Shown piece after piece: positions 27,228-38,997 of a stretch of DNA of 64,000 nt. The position numbers were made by a program, and so were the translations under genes. Each line of letters starts with the position of its first letter. The first letter of the stretch is position 1. The notes beneath the pieces are model-generated. The model searched no databases. It had not been told where the DNA came from and saw only the letters and a list, made by a program, of their open reading frames with translations. The stretch comes from Trichococcus sp. K1Tr (GTDB taxonomy: Bacteria > Bacillota > Bacilli > Lactobacillales > Aerococcaceae). Location: positions 1 to 64,000 of the forward strand of contig NZ_JAQMHR010000004.1 in NCBI RefSeq assembly GCF_028309625.1, written 5' to 3'.

Positions 27228-28767
27228 AGTGTCTGAAGTGTCTTACGCTTGTTTTCAGCATCGTGATGCCGTATTTGTTTGCCATTTCGATCGAATCTTG
27301 GTCCTTGATGCTGCCGCCTGGTTGGACGATCGCTTTGATGCCATGTTTGGCAGCATATTCCACGCTGTCGTTCATCGGGAAGAAAGCGTCACTCGCCAAT
27401 ACAGCGCCTTCGATGGCGTTGGCTGCTTCAGCTTGCTCGATTGCGATTTTGACGGATCCGACACGGTTCATCTGGCCTGCGCCGATGCCGACTGTCTGTT
27501 TGCTGTTTGCCAATACGATGGCATTGCTCTTCACGTGTTTAACGACTTTCCAGGCGAAATCCATTGCTTTCATTTCGTCTTCAGTCGGTTGACGTTCGGT
27601 CATGACTTCCCAATTAGCAGGTACGTCTTCAGTGTTGATGTCCTGCGTCTGTTCCAACATGCCGCCCAATACGGAGACGAATTCTTTTCCGCCTGCTTTT
27701 GCAGCCGAGAAATCCAAAGTCATGATGCGGACATTTTTCTTCTTGAATAAAATGGCTAGAGCCGCTTCCGTAAAGCTAGGTGCCAAAACGATTTCCAGGA
27801 ACATGCTGTTCAGTTTTTCAGCAGTCGCCACATCCAAAGGACGGTTCGCAACCACAATGCCGCCGAATATGGAGACAGGATCAGCTGCATAGCAACGATC
27901 GAAGGCTGCATCGATGTCGTCTGCGATACCGACGCCGCATGGATTCATGTGCTTGACGGCAACCACAGCGGGCTCATCGAATTCGCGGGCGATACGGATG
28001 GCCGCATCAGCATCTTTGATGTTGTTGTAGGACAATTCTTTTCCGTGCAATTGGATTGCGCTCGCGATCGAGAATGGTACAGCCAATGGTTCTTGGTAGA
28101 AAGTCGCCGTTTGGTGGCCGTTTTCTCCGTAACGTAGGCTCTGCTTCAGATCATAAGTCAAAGTCAATTTTTCAGGTTCGGTTTCGCCGACCACATTGGT
28201 CAAGTATTGCGCGATCAAAGCATCGTAGCTGGCTGTATGACGGAACACTTTTGCAGCCAAAGCTTGGCGCGTCTCGAAAGTTGTTTCGCCTGCAGCTTCC
28301 AATTCGGCAAGGACTTTTGCATAGTCGATCGGATCGGTCAAAACAGTTACGCTCGCGTAGTTCTTAGCCGCGCTGCGGAGCATGCTTGGGCCGCCGATAT
28401 CGATGTTTTCAATGGCATCAGCCAAAGTCACGTCGTTTTTGCTGATTGTTTCTTTGAATGGGTACAGGTTGACGACAACGAAATCGATTGGTGCAATATT
28501 GTGCTCTTTCATGGCTTCCATATGGTCCGCAAGATCACGTCTGCCCAAAAGTCCGCCATGGATCAGTGGGTGCAACGTTTTTACGCGGCCGTCCATCATT
28601 TCAGGAAAGCCGGTTACATCCTCTACGGAAATAGTAGGTACGCCTGCCTCTTCCAAAGCCTTCTTCGTTCCGCCAGTTGAGATGATTTCGATTCCTTTTG
28701 CTGCTAATGCCTGCGCAAATGCTACAACGCCTGTTTTATCTGAAACACTGATCAATGCTCTTGTCAC
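27226..28767 (-). CDS. purH: bifunctional AICAR transformylase/IMP cyclohydrolase
   Basis: Final two steps to IMP. The N-terminal cyclohydrolase domain (MGS-like fold) starts [18 protein letters not shown] and has [14 protein letters not shown]. The C-terminal formyltransferase domain shows the catalytic Lys-His in [13 protein letters not shown] and the folate block [17 protein letters not shown]. 513 residues, normal. Translation begins with GTG at 28767 with AAGGAG upstream. A long hairpin lies between purN and this gene. Confidence 0.97.
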   Translation of the reverse strand: MTRALISVSDKTGVVAFAQALAAKGIEIISTGGTKKALEEAGVPTISVEDVTGFPEMMDGRVKTLHPLIHGGLLGRRDLADHMEAMKEHNIAPIDFVVVNLYPFKETISKNDVTLADAIENIDIGGPSMLRSAAKNYASVTVLTDPIDYAKVLAELEAAGETTFETRQALAAKVFRHTASYDALIAQYLTNVVGETEPEKLTLTYDLKQSLRYGENGHQTATFYQEPLAVPFSIASAIQLHGKELSYNNIKDADAAIRIAREFDEPAVVAVKHMNPCGVGIADDIDAAFDRCYAADPVSIFGGIVVANRPLDVATAEKLNSMFLEIVLAPSFTEAALAILFKKKNVRIMTLDFSAAKAGGKEFVSVLGGMLEQTQDINTEDVPANWEVMTERQPTEDEMKAMDFAWKVVKHVKSNAIVLANSKQTVGIGAGQMNRVGSVKIAIEQAEAANAIEGAVLASDAFFPMNDSVEYAAKHGIKAIVQPGGSIKDQDSIEMANKYGITMLKTSVRHFRH

Positions 28768-28802
28768 TGTGTGTCACTCCTTAAATTTATGATGGATTAA
28801 TG

Positions 28803-28858
28803 CGGTTCTAACAAAAGGAAGGACTTCCGCAATCGCGGAGTCCTCATCCATTTTGTTA
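28803..28858 (-). other. long hairpin between purN and purH
   Basis: Arms CTAACAAAA/TTTTGTTAG enclose a second stem AGGACTCCGC/GCGGAAGTCCT with a GATT loop. No T run follows, so it is more likely an mRNA-stability or processing structure within the operon than a terminator. Confidence 0.6.
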
Positions 28859-29428
28859 GCCTTTATTCTTTTGAGCCAATTGCTGGATCACTTGCGGGAA
28901 AATCCGGTGCTCCACTTGATGGATACGGGTCTCCAAAGTCTCCAGCGTATCCTCCGGAAGGATCGCCACTTTTTCTTGAGCGATGATTGGGCCGGTATCG
29001 ACCCCTTCATCAACGAAATGGACAGTGACGCCGGTCTCCGGAACGCCTGCTTCGAAAGCGTCCTGGATGCCATGCCGACCCGGGAAATCCGGCAGCAAGG
29101 ACGGGTGGATGTTGACGATGCGGTCGGCGTAGGCCGTCAATAAAGTCGGTCCAACAATCCGCATATAGCCGGCCAGTACGACCAAGTCGACCTTTTCTTC
29201 AGCCAGATGCTTCAAAATTTCATTTTCGTAGGCGACCCGATCCTCGAAGCCTTTCGGCGTAAAGGAGATCACCGGGATATTGTATTGTTTGGCGCGCTCG
29301 ATCGCATAGGCTTTCGGCTTGTCGCAGAACAGGAAAGCGATTGTCGCATCCACTTCGCCTGACACGATGGCTTCGGCGATGGCTTGAAAATTCGAGCCGT
29401 TTCCTGAAGCAAAGACAGCTATCCTCAT
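28856..29428 (-). CDS. purN: phosphoribosylglycinamide formyltransferase (folate-dependent)
   Basis: Third pathway step, using 10-formyltetrahydrofolate. N-terminal [15 protein letters not shown] binds the substrate phosphate. The catalytic Asn-His-Asp set lies in [15 protein letters not shown] and [19 protein letters not shown]. 190 residues. The ATG overlaps the purM stop by four bases (ATGA), implying coupled translation. Confidence 0.96.
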   Translation of the reverse strand: MRIAVFASGNGSNFQAIAEAIVSGEVDATIAFLFCDKPKAYAIERAKQYNIPVISFTPKGFEDRVAYENEILKHLAEEKVDLVVLAGYMRIVGPTLLTAYADRIVNIHPSLLPDFPGRHGIQDAFEAGVPETGVTVHFVDEGVDTGPIIAQEKVAILPEDTLETLETRIHQVEHRIFPQVIQQLAQKNKG

Positions 29429-30474
29429 GCTTGAGCCTCTTTCAGGATAACCTCTTTTTCTGATGTTTTTGCAGCCACGGATCCGATCACGTAGGCTTTT
29501 TCATCGTTCTCAGTCAGAACGCCCAGCACTTCCGTCAAGTTTTCGGGAGCGACCGCCAACACCATGCCGATGCCCATGTTGAAGATTTCGTACATTTCAA
29601 GAGCCGGAATCTTGCCGATTCTTTCCATCACTTGGAAGATCGGCAAGACAGGCCAGCTGCCTAATTGGATTTCCGCTTGGACGTTCTCAGGAAGCATACG
29701 CGGCACGTTTTCGACGAAGCCGCCGCCTGTGATGTGGGCAACGCCATGCAACAGCTTTTTTTTGATCAACGGCAATAGAGCATTCACGTAGATTCTTGTA
29801 GGCGTCAATAAAACGTCGCCCAATTCTTGGTCTTCGATGCCTTCCACTTTGTCGGCCAATTTGTAGTCATTGTCCTTGAAGAAGATTTTGCGCACCAAAG
29901 AGTAGCCGTTCGAATGGATACCTGATGAAGGCAACCCAACCAACACATCGCCTTCTTTGATCAAGGCAGGTGTCAACAAAGCATCTTTTTCCGCAATCCC
30001 TACCGTAAACCCAGCCAGATCGAAATCTTCCGGATCGTACATATCAGGCATTTCAGCTGTTTCTCCGCCGATCAGGGCAGCACCGGCTTGGACGCAGCCT
30101 TCAGCTACGCCAGCAACGATCTGCTCCAATTTTTCCGGACGGTTTTTGCCGACAGCTACATAATCCAAGAAATAAAGAGGTTCTGCACCTTGCGCTACGA
30201 CATCGTTGACGCACATTGCGACACAATCGATCCCGATTGTATCGAATTTTCCGGCTTCGATGGCCAGCATCAGCTTCGTGCCGACACCGTCCGTACCCGA
30301 TACAAGCACAGGTTTTTTGTAGTTCAATTCAGAAAGGTCAAAGTTTCCGCCGAATCCGCCGACTTCGCCAAAAACGCCTGGACGTTTCGTGCGGTCGATG
30401 TGTTTCTTGATGCGGCTTACTGTTTCATAACCGGCTGTGACATCCACACCCGCTTTTGCATATGCGTTTTCCAT
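29425..30474 (-). CDS. purM: phosphoribosylformylglycinamidine cyclo-ligase (AIR synthetase)
   Basis: Closes the imidazole ring with ATP to give AIR. Family signatures are [35 protein letters not shown] and [14 protein letters not shown]. 349 residues from the ATG at 30474, which overlaps the purF stop (TGATG) and has GGGAGGA eight bases upstream. Confidence 0.97.
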   Translation of the reverse strand: MENAYAKAGVDVTAGYETVSRIKKHIDRTKRPGVFGEVGGFGGNFDLSELNYKKPVLVSGTDGVGTKLMLAIEAGKFDTIGIDCVAMCVNDVVAQGAEPLYFLDYVAVGKNRPEKLEQIVAGVAEGCVQAGAALIGGETAEMPDMYDPEDFDLAGFTVGIAEKDALLTPALIKEGDVLVGLPSSGIHSNGYSLVRKIFFKDNDYKLADKVEGIEDQELGDVLLTPTRIYVNALLPLIKKKLLHGVAHITGGGFVENVPRMLPENVQAEIQLGSWPVLPIFQVMERIGKIPALEMYEIFNMGIGMVLAVAPENLTEVLGVLTENDEKAYVIGSVAAKTSEKEVILKEAQA

Positions 30475-31934
30475 CAAACTTGTCCTCCCTTTAGATTCTC
30501 TTTTTGAATAGCTGTCATATTGTTCACGTAATCCGCTTCATAGTCATAAAGCCCAGTCGGGTAGACCCCGTTGAAACTGTCCATGCACAAGCCTGAATAC
30601 GGCATATCAAATTTCAAACCGATTGAATCGATCAGACCTTCTTGGCTAAGGAAAGCCAAGCTGTCCGCACCGATATATTCACAGATTTCATCGACCGTCA
30701 TTTTGGCAGCGATCAGTTCGGCTGACTTGCTGATGTCGATTCCGTAGAAACTTGGGTAGATCAAAGGCGGGGAAGAGATGCGGACATGCACTTCTTTCGC
30801 TCCCGCTTCTTTCAACAAAGTCACGATGCGTTTGCTGGTCGTCCCGCGCACGATGGAATCGTCCACCATGACTACGCTCTTGCCTTGGACAACCCCTTTT
30901 ACGGCGGACAACTTCATTTTTACGCCCAATTCGCGCAGCTCCTGCGTCGGTTGGATAAACGTTCGTCCGACATACTGATTCTTGATCAATCCCATTTCGT
31001 AAGGTGTTCCGCTCTCTTCCGCGAATCCGCTCGCTGCTGACAAGGAAGAGTTGGGCACACCGATGACGATATCGGCTGTCACTGCAGGTGCTTCGATGGC
31101 TAAACGCGTTCCCATCCGTTTGCGCGCAGTATGCACGTTCACGCCGGCAATATTGGAATCCGGACGCGCGAAGTAGATATACTCCATCGCAGCGATGGAG
31201 ATGGTTGTATCGTCGGTATATTTTTCGATCGTCAAGCCATTGTCGTCAATGATCGCCAGTTCGCCGGCGTTGACGTTGCGGACAAAATCAGCGCCGATCG
31301 TATCGATGGCACACGTTTCGCTGGCCATCACATACGCGCCATTCGGCAATTGGCCGATGACAAGCGGACGGAATGAATTCGGATCGACGGCACCGAACAT
31401 TTTCTCTTCGGTCAAAAGGATATAAGTGAACCCGCCTTTAACCTGATTCAAGCTCTCTTTGATTTTTTCGATCAAGCTGTCTTTCTGGCTGCGTCTGATC
31501 AGATGCATCAGAACTTCCGTATCCGAAGTCGAATGGAAGATGGCGCCATTTTCCTCAAGATTGCGGCGCAATGATTTGGCATTGACCAAGTTGCCGTTGT
31601 GGCAAATGGCGATGTCCATATCATAGAAATGGTACAAAAACGGCTGCACATTCTCTATGCTGTTCTGTCCGGAAGTGGAGTAACGCACATGCCCGATGGC
31701 ACGGTTACCGGTTAACCTCTGCAGATCATTTTCGTCCTTGAACACTTCGCTGATCAGACCAAGATTGCGGTGCACCAACAGTTTTCCTTCATCACATGAA
31801 ACTATCCCTGCACCCTCTTGTCCGCGGTGCTGCAAGCTGTGCAAACCGAAGTAAGTCAACTGGCTGGCATTGTCGTCTCCCCAAATGCCGAATACGCCAC
31901 ATTCTTCGTTTAAGCTTTTTGTTTCAGCAAGCAT
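30474..31934 (-). CDS. purF: amidophosphoribosyltransferase
   Basis: First committed step: PRPP plus glutamine to phosphoribosylamine. The precursor has a short propeptide ([10 protein letters not shown]) before Cys11, which after cleavage is the N-terminal nucleophile of the glutaminase domain (CGVFGIWG). The phosphoribosyltransferase domain has the PRPP loop [18 protein letters not shown]. Start at 31934 follows GGAGGAGG inside the end of purL, so the two genes overlap by 25 bases. No iron-sulfur ligand pattern was checked. Confidence 0.96.
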   Translation of the reverse strand: MLAETKSLNEECGVFGIWGDDNASQLTYFGLHSLQHRGQEGAGIVSCDEGKLLVHRNLGLISEVFKDENDLQRLTGNRAIGHVRYSTSGQNSIENVQPFLYHFYDMDIAICHNGNLVNAKSLRRNLEENGAIFHSTSDTEVLMHLIRRSQKDSLIEKIKESLNQVKGGFTYILLTEEKMFGAVDPNSFRPLVIGQLPNGAYVMASETCAIDTIGADFVRNVNAGELAIIDDNGLTIEKYTDDTTISIAAMEYIYFARPDSNIAGVNVHTARKRMGTRLAIEAPAVTADIVIGVPNSSLSAASGFAEESGTPYEMGLIKNQYVGRTFIQPTQELRELGVKMKLSAVKGVVQGKSVVMVDDSIVRGTTSKRIVTLLKEAGAKEVHVRISSPPLIYPSFYGIDISKSAELIAAKMTVDEICEYIGADSLAFLSQEGLIDSIGLKFDMPYSGLCMDSFNGVYPTGLYDYEADYVNNMTAIQKENLKGGQV

Positions 31935-34138
31935 GGAATAGCCTCCTCCCATTTCGTTTGTACTTCTTTCACGTCTAAATTGATTGTTTCGTTCTCGGCA
32001 GCGATTTTTGCGACAGCGTCAGCAGTCACTGTTCCGATTTGTGCAGCAGCTGATCCGAAGATCGCTTCCACAGCGGCAACATTTTCAGGTTTCACGGTCA
32101 GGATGAAGCGTGATTGCGTTTCGCTGAACAACAACGTTTTATCCATGGCAACCGTTACGTCAAAACCTAGGCCAGTGTCAAAGACGCTCTCCATCAAGCC
32201 GACAGCCAAGCCGCCTTCTGATAAGTCATGCGCGCTTGCGATCAGACCAGCTTTGATTGCTTTCAGCACATTCGCTTGGTTCTCTTTTTCGACAGCCAAA
32301 TCAAAGTCCATCAGTTTTCCTTCGATTTTGCCCAATTCCATTTTTTGCAGTTCGGAACCGTTGAAGTCCGCTTTTGTAGCGCCGATCAGGACAATGCGGT
32401 CGCTGGCAGTTTTGAAGGCTTGCGTTGTGATGTGCGCAAGATCCTCGATCAGACCGACCATACCGATCATCGGTGTCGGATAAACGGCCACGCCATCGGT
32501 TTCATTGTAAAGGGAAACGTTCCCTGAGATGACAGGCGTATCCAATTGGCGGCAAGCTTCAGAGATACCGTCTGCGGAAGTGCTTAATTCCCAGAAAATT
32601 TCTGGCTTATCAGGATTTCCGTAGTTCAAGCAGTCTGTGATCGCCAATGGTTTTCCGCCGCTGGCAACGATATTGCGGGCAGCTTCAGCGACAGCGATCT
32701 GTCCGCCGATTTCCGGATTCAAATACAGGTAACGGCCATTGCAGTCCGTTGTCATTGCGATCGCTTTTTTTGTGCCGCGGACGCGGACAACTGCAGCATC
32801 GCTTCCTGGTCCTACGACCGTGCTGGTGCGGACCATGGAATCATATGTGTCATAGACGCTCTTCTTGGAAGCCAGCGTCGCTTGTTGCAATAAAGCCACT
32901 AAGGTGTCCTGCGCTGATGTGAAGACAGGTTTGTAGTCTTCCATAGCTGCGAATTCAGCGATGCGGGCAGGCACTGCAGTCGGTTTGTAGTAGACCGGTG
33001 CATCTTCAGCCAAAGCATCAACCGGAAGTTCAGCCACCACTTTGCCTGCATGGGATAGACGGTACATGCCATCATCGGTAACTTCACCGATCACGACTGC
33101 ATCCAATTCATATTTTTTGAACAGGTCGACGATGCGTTGCTCTTCGCCCTTCTTGATGCACAACAGCATACGCTCCTGCGACTCGGAAAGCATCATTTCG
33201 TAAGGTGTCATTTCTGTTTCGCGCTGCGGAACATCATCAAGGTTCAAAAGCAAGCCGCTGCCTGCTTTTGAAGCCATTTCCGAGCTGGAAGAGACCAAAC
33301 CGGCAGCACCCATATCCTGGATACCGATCAAAGCGTCGGAGTAGTCATAAATGCATTCCAAACAAGCTTCCATCAATAATTTTTCCATGAACGGATCGCC
33401 TACTTGGACAGCCGAACGTTGCGCTTCTTCCTCTTCCTTGAATTCTTCGGAAGCGAAAGTGGCGCCATGGATACCATCGCGGCCAGTTTTTGCACCCACG
33501 TACATGATCGAGTTGCCGACTCCGGCAGCTTGACCTTTTTGCATATCTTTTTGATCGATCAAGCCGACGCACATTGCGTTGACTAACGGATTGCCTTTGT
33601 AGCAAGGGTCGAATACCGTTTCGCCGCCGACAGTCGGAATGCCGATACAGTTGCCGTAACCGCTGATGCCGGCAACGACTTCTTCGAAGATGTGTTTCGT
33701 GCGGTCATTGTCCAATTCGCCGAAACGCAAAGAGTCCAGGATCGCAATCGGGCGTGCGCCCATGCTGAAGATGTCACGGATGATTCCGCCGACACCGGTA
33801 GCTGCGCCTTCATAAGGCTCGATAGCTGATGGGTGGTTGTGGCTTTCCGCTTTGAAAACGACAGCTTGGCCGTCGCCGATATCCACGATACCAGCGCCTT
33901 CACCAGGTCCTTGCAATACTTGCGGGCCGGTAGTAGGGAATTTTCTCAGGACGGGTTTTGAATTTTTATAAGAACAGTGTTCGCTCCACATAACGGCAAA
34001 CAGGCCAGTTTCAGTATAATTCGGCAAACGATGCAAAATTTTATCGCAGATTGTGCCGTACTCTTCGTCTGTCAGACCCCATTCACGATAAATTTTGGAT
34101 TCTTTTACTTGTTCTGGCGTTGGTTCTAAAAATGCCAT
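31910..34138 (-). CDS. purL: phosphoribosylformylglycinamidine synthase, large subunit (small PurL type)
   Basis: Amidates FGAR to FGAM with ammonia from PurQ. 742 residues is the small Gram-positive form that needs separate PurQ and PurS, both encoded upstream. Visible blocks include [20 protein letters not shown], the ATP/Mg region [23 protein letters not shown] and [11 protein letters not shown], and [13 protein letters not shown] near the C terminus. The start overlaps the purQ stop (TAATG). Confidence 0.97.
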   Translation of the reverse strand: MAFLEPTPEQVKESKIYREWGLTDEEYGTICDKILHRLPNYTETGLFAVMWSEHCSYKNSKPVLRKFPTTGPQVLQGPGEGAGIVDIGDGQAVVFKAESHNHPSAIEPYEGAATGVGGIIRDIFSMGARPIAILDSLRFGELDNDRTKHIFEEVVAGISGYGNCIGIPTVGGETVFDPCYKGNPLVNAMCVGLIDQKDMQKGQAAGVGNSIMYVGAKTGRDGIHGATFASEEFKEEEEAQRSAVQVGDPFMEKLLMEACLECIYDYSDALIGIQDMGAAGLVSSSSEMASKAGSGLLLNLDDVPQRETEMTPYEMMLSESQERMLLCIKKGEEQRIVDLFKKYELDAVVIGEVTDDGMYRLSHAGKVVAELPVDALAEDAPVYYKPTAVPARIAEFAAMEDYKPVFTSAQDTLVALLQQATLASKKSVYDTYDSMVRTSTVVGPGSDAAVVRVRGTKKAIAMTTDCNGRYLYLNPEIGGQIAVAEAARNIVASGGKPLAITDCLNYGNPDKPEIFWELSTSADGISEACRQLDTPVISGNVSLYNETDGVAVYPTPMIGMVGLIEDLAHITTQAFKTASDRIVLIGATKADFNGSELQKMELGKIEGKLMDFDLAVEKENQANVLKAIKAGLIASAHDLSEGGLAVGLMESVFDTGLGFDVTVAMDKTLLFSETQSRFILTVKPENVAAVEAIFGSAAAQIGTVTADAVAKIAAENETINLDVKEVQTKWEEAIPCLLKQKA

Positions 34139-34818
34139 TATTTGTTCAGCTCCTTCTTATAATTTTCAACCATGGATTGGAACAGGCGCAGGCCATCCGC
34201 TGATCCCAGCAAAGCTTCGACAGCACGCTCCGGGTGAGGCATCATGCCTAGGACGTTGCCTTTTTTGTTGATGATGCCGGCGATGTCTTCGATGCTTCCG
34301 TTCGGGTTGCCGTTGGCATAAGTGAATACGATTTGGTTATTGGCTTTCAGGTCCGCCAAAGTCTCTGCATCGCAGAAGTAGTTTCCTTCACCATGCGCGA
34401 TCGGAACAGAGATGATTTCGCCTTCTTTATAGAGGGAAGTGAATTGCGTATCAGCATTCACGACTTTAAGATCCTGCGGTTTGCAGACAAACTTCAAGGT
34501 ATCATTGCGGCGTAAAGCACCAGGCAATAAGCCAGCTTCAGCCAAAATCTGGAATCCATTACACGTGCCGAATACAGGTTTGCCTTCTTCAGCGAAACGG
34601 ACAACTTCGCTCATAATGTTCGCAAAGCGGGCAATCGCACCTGTACGCAAGTAATCGCCATAAGTGAATCCGCCGGGCAATAGGACAGCATCGAAACCTT
34701 CAAGACTTGTTTCATAATGTTGCACATACTCTGCATCTTCTCCAAGAATATCTTTAATGGCTGCATACATATCTAAATCACAGTTAGATCCAGGAAAAAC
34801 GATGACAGCGAATTTCAT
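34138..34818 (-). CDS. purQ: phosphoribosylformylglycinamidine synthase, glutaminase subunit
   Basis: Class I glutamine amidotransferase feeding ammonia to PurL. N-terminal [17 protein letters not shown]; oxyanion region [14 protein letters not shown]; nucleophile Cys in [11 protein letters not shown]; catalytic His/Glu in [11 protein letters not shown]. 226 residues. Overlaps purS by one base. Confidence 0.97.
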   Translation of the reverse strand: MKFAVIVFPGSNCDLDMYAAIKDILGEDAEYVQHYETSLEGFDAVLLPGGFTYGDYLRTGAIARFANIMSEVVRFAEEGKPVFGTCNGFQILAEAGLLPGALRRNDTLKFVCKPQDLKVVNADTQFTSLYKEGEIISVPIAHGEGNYFCDAETLADLKANNQIVFTYANGNPNGSIEDIAGIINKKGNVLGMMPHPERAVEALLGSADGLRLFQSMVENYKKELNK

Positions 34819-35069
34819 TAAGCTTCAACCTCCTGGATTTCATAACGGTAAGTTTCCATAACCACGTTAGCCAGCAACTTGTCGCAAATCTCTTCGATGA
34901 CTTGTTCAACGTTCTCTTCATCTTTGGATACTTGGATTTCAAAATATTTTCCGATGCGGATATCTTCGATTGTTGGGTAGCCCATACGGTGGACGGCACC
35001 CTTCACGGCTTCTCCTTGCGGGTCCAATACTGAGTCTTTATACGTTACATACACGGTTACTTTATACAT
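34818..35069 (-). CDS. purS: phosphoribosylformylglycinamidine synthase subunit PurS
   Basis: Small structural subunit that bridges PurQ and PurL. 83 residues with the typical [21 protein letters not shown] and [24 protein letters not shown] at 35069 has GAGGAA seven bases upstream; an in-frame TTG at 35075 lies within that spacing. Confidence 0.95.
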   Translation of the reverse strand: MYKVTVYVTYKDSVLDPQGEAVKGAVHRMGYPTIEDIRIGKYFEIQVSKDEENVEQVIEEICDKLLANVVMETYRYEIQEVEA

Positions 35070-35146
35070 GTCCAAATTCCTCGCTTTTGTTTTTTTATTT
35101 TTTGTTTTTTTTGTTTTTGTTTATTCGTTGGTTGCATTCCGATGGC

Positions 35147-35857
35147 TTACATTTTGTTCAGGCGGTCCAACACTTCTACGTAGACCGGGATCAGATCTCC
35201 CAAGTCACGGCGGTAGATGTCTTTATCCAAGTGTTCGTTCGTTTCGATATCCCAAAGGCGGCATGTATCCGGTGAAATTTCATCAGCCAGGATGATTTCT
35301 CCCTCAGCTGTCTTGCCGAATTCGATTTTGAAATCGATCAGGCGGATGCCGATTGCCTTGAACATCTCGATTAAGGCTGCATTGATTTTCAGCGCTTGCT
35401 GCTTGATTTCAGCAACTTCTTCTTCAGTTGCCGCTCCCAGAACTTGTACATGGGCATCATTGATGAAAGGATCATTGAGTGCATCGTCTTTGTAATAGAA
35501 CTCCAAAACAGGGAACGGCAAATCGATGCCTTCCTCCATGCCGAAACGTTTCGCAAAGCTTCCTGCGGATACATTACGGACAACCACTTCCAATGGGAAC
35601 ATATTGACTCTTTTTACTGATTGTTCGGTTTCTGATAGTTCTTGGATGTAATGGCTTGCGATTCCCTTTTCAGCCAGATACTCGAAGATGCGGCCGGTGA
35701 TCTGGTTGTTGAGTCTGCCTTTGCCCTCGATAGTGTCCTTCTTTACGCCGTTTAATGCGGTAGCCTGATTTAGGTATTCTGCCCAAAGGACATTTTCCTG
35801 ATCTGTAGCGTACATCTTTTTAGCTTTCCCAGTATAAAGCAATTCTTTTCTTTCCAT
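35147..35857 (-). CDS. purC: phosphoribosylaminoimidazole-succinocarboxamide synthase
   Basis: SAICAR synthetase: condenses CAIR with aspartate. Begins KELLYTGKAKKMYATD; conserved blocks FPLEVVVRNVSAGSFAKRFG and IDFKIEFGKTAEGEIILADEISPDTCRLWD. 236 residues. First gene of the nine-gene purC-S-Q-L-F-M-N-H-D unit, which has its own promoter and PurBox (35875-35947). Confidence 0.97.
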   Translation of the reverse strand: MERKELLYTGKAKKMYATDQENVLWAEYLNQATALNGVKKDTIEGKGRLNNQITGRIFEYLAEKGIASHYIQELSETEQSVKRVNMFPLEVVVRNVSAGSFAKRFGMEEGIDLPFPVLEFYYKDDALNDPFINDAHVQVLGAATEEEVAEIKQQALKINAALIEMFKAIGIRLIDFKIEFGKTAEGEIILADEISPDTCRLWDIETNEHLDKDIYRRDLGDLIPVYVEVLDRLNKM

Positions 35858-35874
35858 CGTTCCCGTCCCTTTCT

Positions 35875-35887
35875 AAATCCGAACATT
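35875..35887 (+). promoter_or_regulatory. PurBox upstream of purC
   Basis: AAATCCGAACATT matches AWWWCCGAACWWT perfectly. It lies downstream of the purC -10, and an inverted ACGAATGAAT half-site sits 14-25 bases away in the minus strand. A PurR regulator is expected but not encoded in this window. Confidence 0.65.
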
Positions 35888-35919
35888 AATTTGTATAAAC
35901 GCCTAATTCATTCGTTTAT

Positions 35920-35947
35920 ATTGTATCATCTGCCACCCGCTTGTCAA
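35920..35947 (-). promoter_or_regulatory. purC operon promoter
   Basis: Minus strand TTGACA (35942-35947), 16-base spacer, TACAAT (35920-35925). It lies between the purB terminator and purC, showing the pur cluster is two transcription units. Confidence 0.8.
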
Positions 35948-36016
35948 TGGAATTTTCATGAAAATTGAAATAAATTCCGGTTTTTCTTCAATGATTTCAA
36001 GGCATCCGGTGGACAG

Positions 36017-36048
36017 AAAAAGGCCGGAACCGTAGTCCCAGCCTTTCC
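36017..36048 (-). terminator. purB terminator
   Basis: Minus-strand hairpin AAAGGCTGG/CCGGCCTTT with trailing Ts, directly after the purB stop. Confidence 0.8.
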
Positions 36049-36049
36049 A

Positions 36050-37348
36050 TCAGTCGCCTAAACCAAGTCTTTCGAATACTTCGTCGACGTGACTCAAGTG
36101 ATAGTTATAGTTGAAGGCATCCGCGATGTCTTCTTTCGTTAATTTTGCCATAATGACTTCATCCGCTTCCACCAATGGACGGAAATCGGTCTGATTATCC
36201 CATGAAAGGGCAGTCTTCGGCTGTACCAAGTCATAAGCTTCTTCACGGCTCATGCCTTTGTCGATCAATTTCAACAGCACGCGTTGGCTATAGATCAAGC
36301 CGAAAGTCGCATTCATGTTGCGGAGCATATTCTCAGGGAACACCGTCAAGTTCTTGATGATGTTCGCAAAACGGTTCAATTGGTAGTTCAACAATGTCGT
36401 TGCGTCAGGAAGGATGATCCGTTCCGCTGAAGAGTGGGAAATATCGCGTTCATGCCATAAGCCTACATTCTCGTAAGCAGTGACCATGTAGCCGCGGATG
36501 ACGCGGGCAAGGCCTACCATATTTTCGGAACCGATCGGATTGCGCTTGTGCGGCATAGCGGAAGAACCTTTTTGGCCCTTCGCGAAGAATTCTTCCACTT
36601 CACGGGTTTCCGATTTCTGCAATCCGCGGATTTCAGTAGCGAAACGCTCGATGCTTGTCGCAATCAAAGCGATTGTCGCCATGTATTCGGCATGCAGATC
36701 GCGCGGCAGAACCTGCGTCGAAATTTCTTGCGGTCTTGTGCCCAATTTTTCGCAGACGTACTCCTCCACGAATGGCGGGATGTTTGCGAAAGTCCCGACA
36801 GCCCCGCTGATTTTTCCGGCTTCAACGCCTTTAGCTGCATGCTCAAAGCGCTCGATGTTGCGTTTCATTTCCGAATACATCGTAGCCAGCTTCAGTCCGA
36901 ATGTCGTAGGTTCCGCATGCACACCATGCGTACGGCCCATGCAGACAGTCTTTTTATGTTCTTTCGCTTTTTCGCCGATGATTTCCAGCATGTTCTGCAG
37001 ATCCTTACGTAGGATATCGTTGGCTTGTTTCAATTGGTAGCCGTAGGCAGTATCAACCACATCGGTACTCGTAAGGCCATAGTGGACCCATTTTCTTTCT
37101 TCTCCCAAAGATTCGGAAACGGCGCGTGTGAACGCCACTACATCATGTCTGGTCTCTTTTTCGATTTCAAGGATACGGTCGATGTCAAAAGTTGCATTCG
37201 CGCGGATTTTAGCAACGTCTTCCGCAGGGATTTCACCTAGGGCAGCCCAAGCTTCATCAGCCAGGATTTCGACCTCTAACCAGCATTTGTAACGATTGTA
37301 TTCGGACCAAACTTCAGCCATCTCAGGGCGTGTATAACGTGTAATCAT
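36050..37348 (-). CDS. purB: adenylosuccinate lyase
   Basis: Cleaves SAICAR and adenylosuccinate, releasing fumarate; used both in IMP synthesis and in the branch to AMP. Fumarase/aspartase superfamily signature [17 protein letters not shown] with the mobile catalytic serine loop; [18 protein letters not shown] and [14 protein letters not shown] are further active-site blocks. 432 residues. The ribosome site GGAGG lies within the last codons of purK, indicating coupling. Confidence 0.97.
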   Translation of the reverse strand: MITRYTRPEMAEVWSEYNRYKCWLEVEILADEAWAALGEIPAEDVAKIRANATFDIDRILEIEKETRHDVVAFTRAVSESLGEERKWVHYGLTSTDVVDTAYGYQLKQANDILRKDLQNMLEIIGEKAKEHKKTVCMGRTHGVHAEPTTFGLKLATMYSEMKRNIERFEHAAKGVEAGKISGAVGTFANIPPFVEEYVCEKLGTRPQEISTQVLPRDLHAEYMATIALIATSIERFATEIRGLQKSETREVEEFFAKGQKGSSAMPHKRNPIGSENMVGLARVIRGYMVTAYENVGLWHERDISHSSAERIILPDATTLLNYQLNRFANIIKNLTVFPENMLRNMNATFGLIYSQRVLLKLIDKGMSREEAYDLVQPKTALSWDNQTDFRPLVEADEVIMAKLTKEDIADAFNYNYHLSHVDEVFERLGLGD

Positions 37349-37349
37349 T

Positions 37350-38492
37350 TTAAATTGTTCCTCCGTTCCAGATTCGGGTGTTGTCTATTTCTGTTAAGGT
37401 TGCTTCTTGATCATCCGTCAAAATGGTGATATGCCCCATTTTTCTGTCTGTGCGTGATTCCGCTTTACCATAGTAATGGAAAAACCAATCCGCTTTTTCT
37501 TCCCGTAGCGCGATCGTGCCTTCCATATGTTGTCCAAGGATATTGACCATGATGGCAGGCGACAATTGACGCGCTGTCGGCATCGGCAATCCGGCGACTG
37601 CTTGGATATGGGCATCAAATTGGGAAACGTTCATTGCTTCGATTGTGTAATGGCCCGAATTATGCGGACGCGGCGCCAACTCATTGATGAAGATCGTGTC
37701 ATCCGCTGCCAGGAACATTTCGATGCCAAGCGTACCCACCAACTGCAGCGCATCAGCGATTTGTAGGGCAGCTTTGTTTGCTTTTTCGGCTACCGCAGGC
37801 GTGACGCGGGCCGGCACGATCGATTCGTGCAGAATATTATTGATATGGATATTTTCGGAAACCGGGAATACCGTAGCTTCGCCTTTTTGATTGCGTACGA
37901 TCATGACCGAAAGCTCTTTGGTGAACGGAACCCAGGCCTCCAAAACGCAGATGCCGTCCACTGCCAGCTTCATGGCTTCCTCTTTTTCGGCTTCCGATTT
38001 CAGGACAACCTGTCCCTTACCATCATACCCGAAACGGGTCGTTTTTAAAACACTCGGATAGCCGATTTTAGCGATGGCTGCATCCAGTTGTTCCGCATTT
38101 TCAACTACCGCGAATTGCGCGATCGATACCCCCGCGGATTGAAGGAATTCCTTCTCCTTGATGCGGTCCTGCGTGGTCGTCAAAATTCCGCTGCCTTGCG
38201 GAATGCTGGACAGTGTTTCCACTTCCTGCAGCGCTGCCGCATCGATGTTCTCAAATTCGAATGTCACGACATCGGATTTTTCGGCCAATTCGCGCAAAGC
38301 CACCGCGTCAGCGTATGCCGCCTGGATGTGCCAATCCGCTACTTGGGCTGCCGGGCAATTTTCTCCCGGATCCAAAATCCCGACGGTGAATCCCATCCGC
38401 TTCGCGGACTGAGCCAGCATGCGCCCTAATTGCCCTCCGCCGATGATGCCGATTACGTCATTTGGTTTCAGTACTTTATACAAGGTCTTCAC
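37350..38492 (-). CDS. purK: 5-(carboxyamino)imidazole ribonucleotide synthase
   Basis: ATP-dependent carboxylation of AIR to N5-CAIR, the substrate of PurE. ATP-grasp enzyme: [21 protein letters not shown] at the N terminus, [15 protein letters not shown] in the ATP-grasp subdomain and [18 protein letters not shown] near the Mg site. 380 residues. The listed start is a GTG overlapping the purE stop by 17 bases; a TTG four codons later has better spacing from GGAAAG and may be used instead. Confidence 0.95.
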   Translation of the reverse strand: MKTLYKVLKPNDVIGIIGGGQLGRMLAQSAKRMGFTVGILDPGENCPAAQVADWHIQAAYADAVALRELAEKSDVVTFEFENIDAAALQEVETLSSIPQGSGILTTTQDRIKEKEFLQSAGVSIAQFAVVENAEQLDAAIAKIGYPSVLKTTRFGYDGKGQVVLKSEAEKEEAMKLAVDGICVLEAWVPFTKELSVMIVRNQKGEATVFPVSENIHINNILHESIVPARVTPAVAEKANKAALQIADALQLVGTLGIEMFLAADDTIFINELAPRPHNSGHYTIEAMNVSQFDAHIQAVAGLPMPTARQLSPAIMVNILGQHMEGTIALREEKADWFFHYYGKAESRTDRKMGHITILTDDQEATLTEIDNTRIWNGGTI

Positions 38493-38964
38493 TGCTTTCC
38501 AATACTTTTTGTTTTAAATCTTCGCGTCTCTTTTCCAATTGATCGGCCAAATCTTGATTTTCGATCGAAAGGATCTGCACGGCCAGCAGACCGGCATTGA
38601 TTGCCCCTGCTTTGCCGATGGCTACCGTCGCAACCGGAACACCGCCGGGCATCTGGACGATGGACAACAAGGAGTCCATTCCGCTCAATGCGCGCGATTG
38701 GACTGGAACACCGATGACCGGAAGCGTCGTTTTCGCAGCGATCATACCCGGAAGGTGCGCTGCGCCGCCTGCGCCGGCAATGATGACTTTCGTTCCCGCA
38801 GCCCGTGCTTGTTCAGCAAAGGTGAACATCAGATCCGGTGTCCGGTGAGCCGAAACGACCTTCTTTTCATAAGCGATGCCGAATTCATCCAGTATCAAGC
38901 AAGCTTCTTTCATAGTTTCCCAGTCAGAAGTACTACCCATTACGACAGAAACAATCGTATTCAT
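38476..38964 (-). CDS. purE: 5-(carboxyamino)imidazole ribonucleotide mutase
   Basis: Class I PurE, converting N5-CAIR to CAIR. Short Rossmann-like protein with [15 protein letters not shown] at the substrate-binding N terminus and VVSAHRTPD with the key His; [26 protein letters not shown] is conserved. The ATG at 38964 (162 residues) fits family length; upstream codons to 39012 overlap the promoter and are not used. First gene of purE-purK-purB. Confidence 0.96.
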   Translation of the reverse strand: MNTIVSVVMGSTSDWETMKEACLILDEFGIAYEKKVVSAHRTPDLMFTFAEQARAAGTKVIIAGAGGAAHLPGMIAAKTTLPVIGVPVQSRALSGMDSLLSIVQMPGGVPVATVAIGKAGAINAGLLAVQILSIENQDLADQLEKRREDLKQKVLESSEDLV

Positions 38965-38997
38965 CCATTTTTCCCCCATTATCAATTTTTCATTTTT

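Noticed and set aside
36498-37040. Long open frames antisense to purB and to many other genes
   Set aside because: These mirror the codon pattern of the real genes on the other strand and lack starts with ribosome sites.
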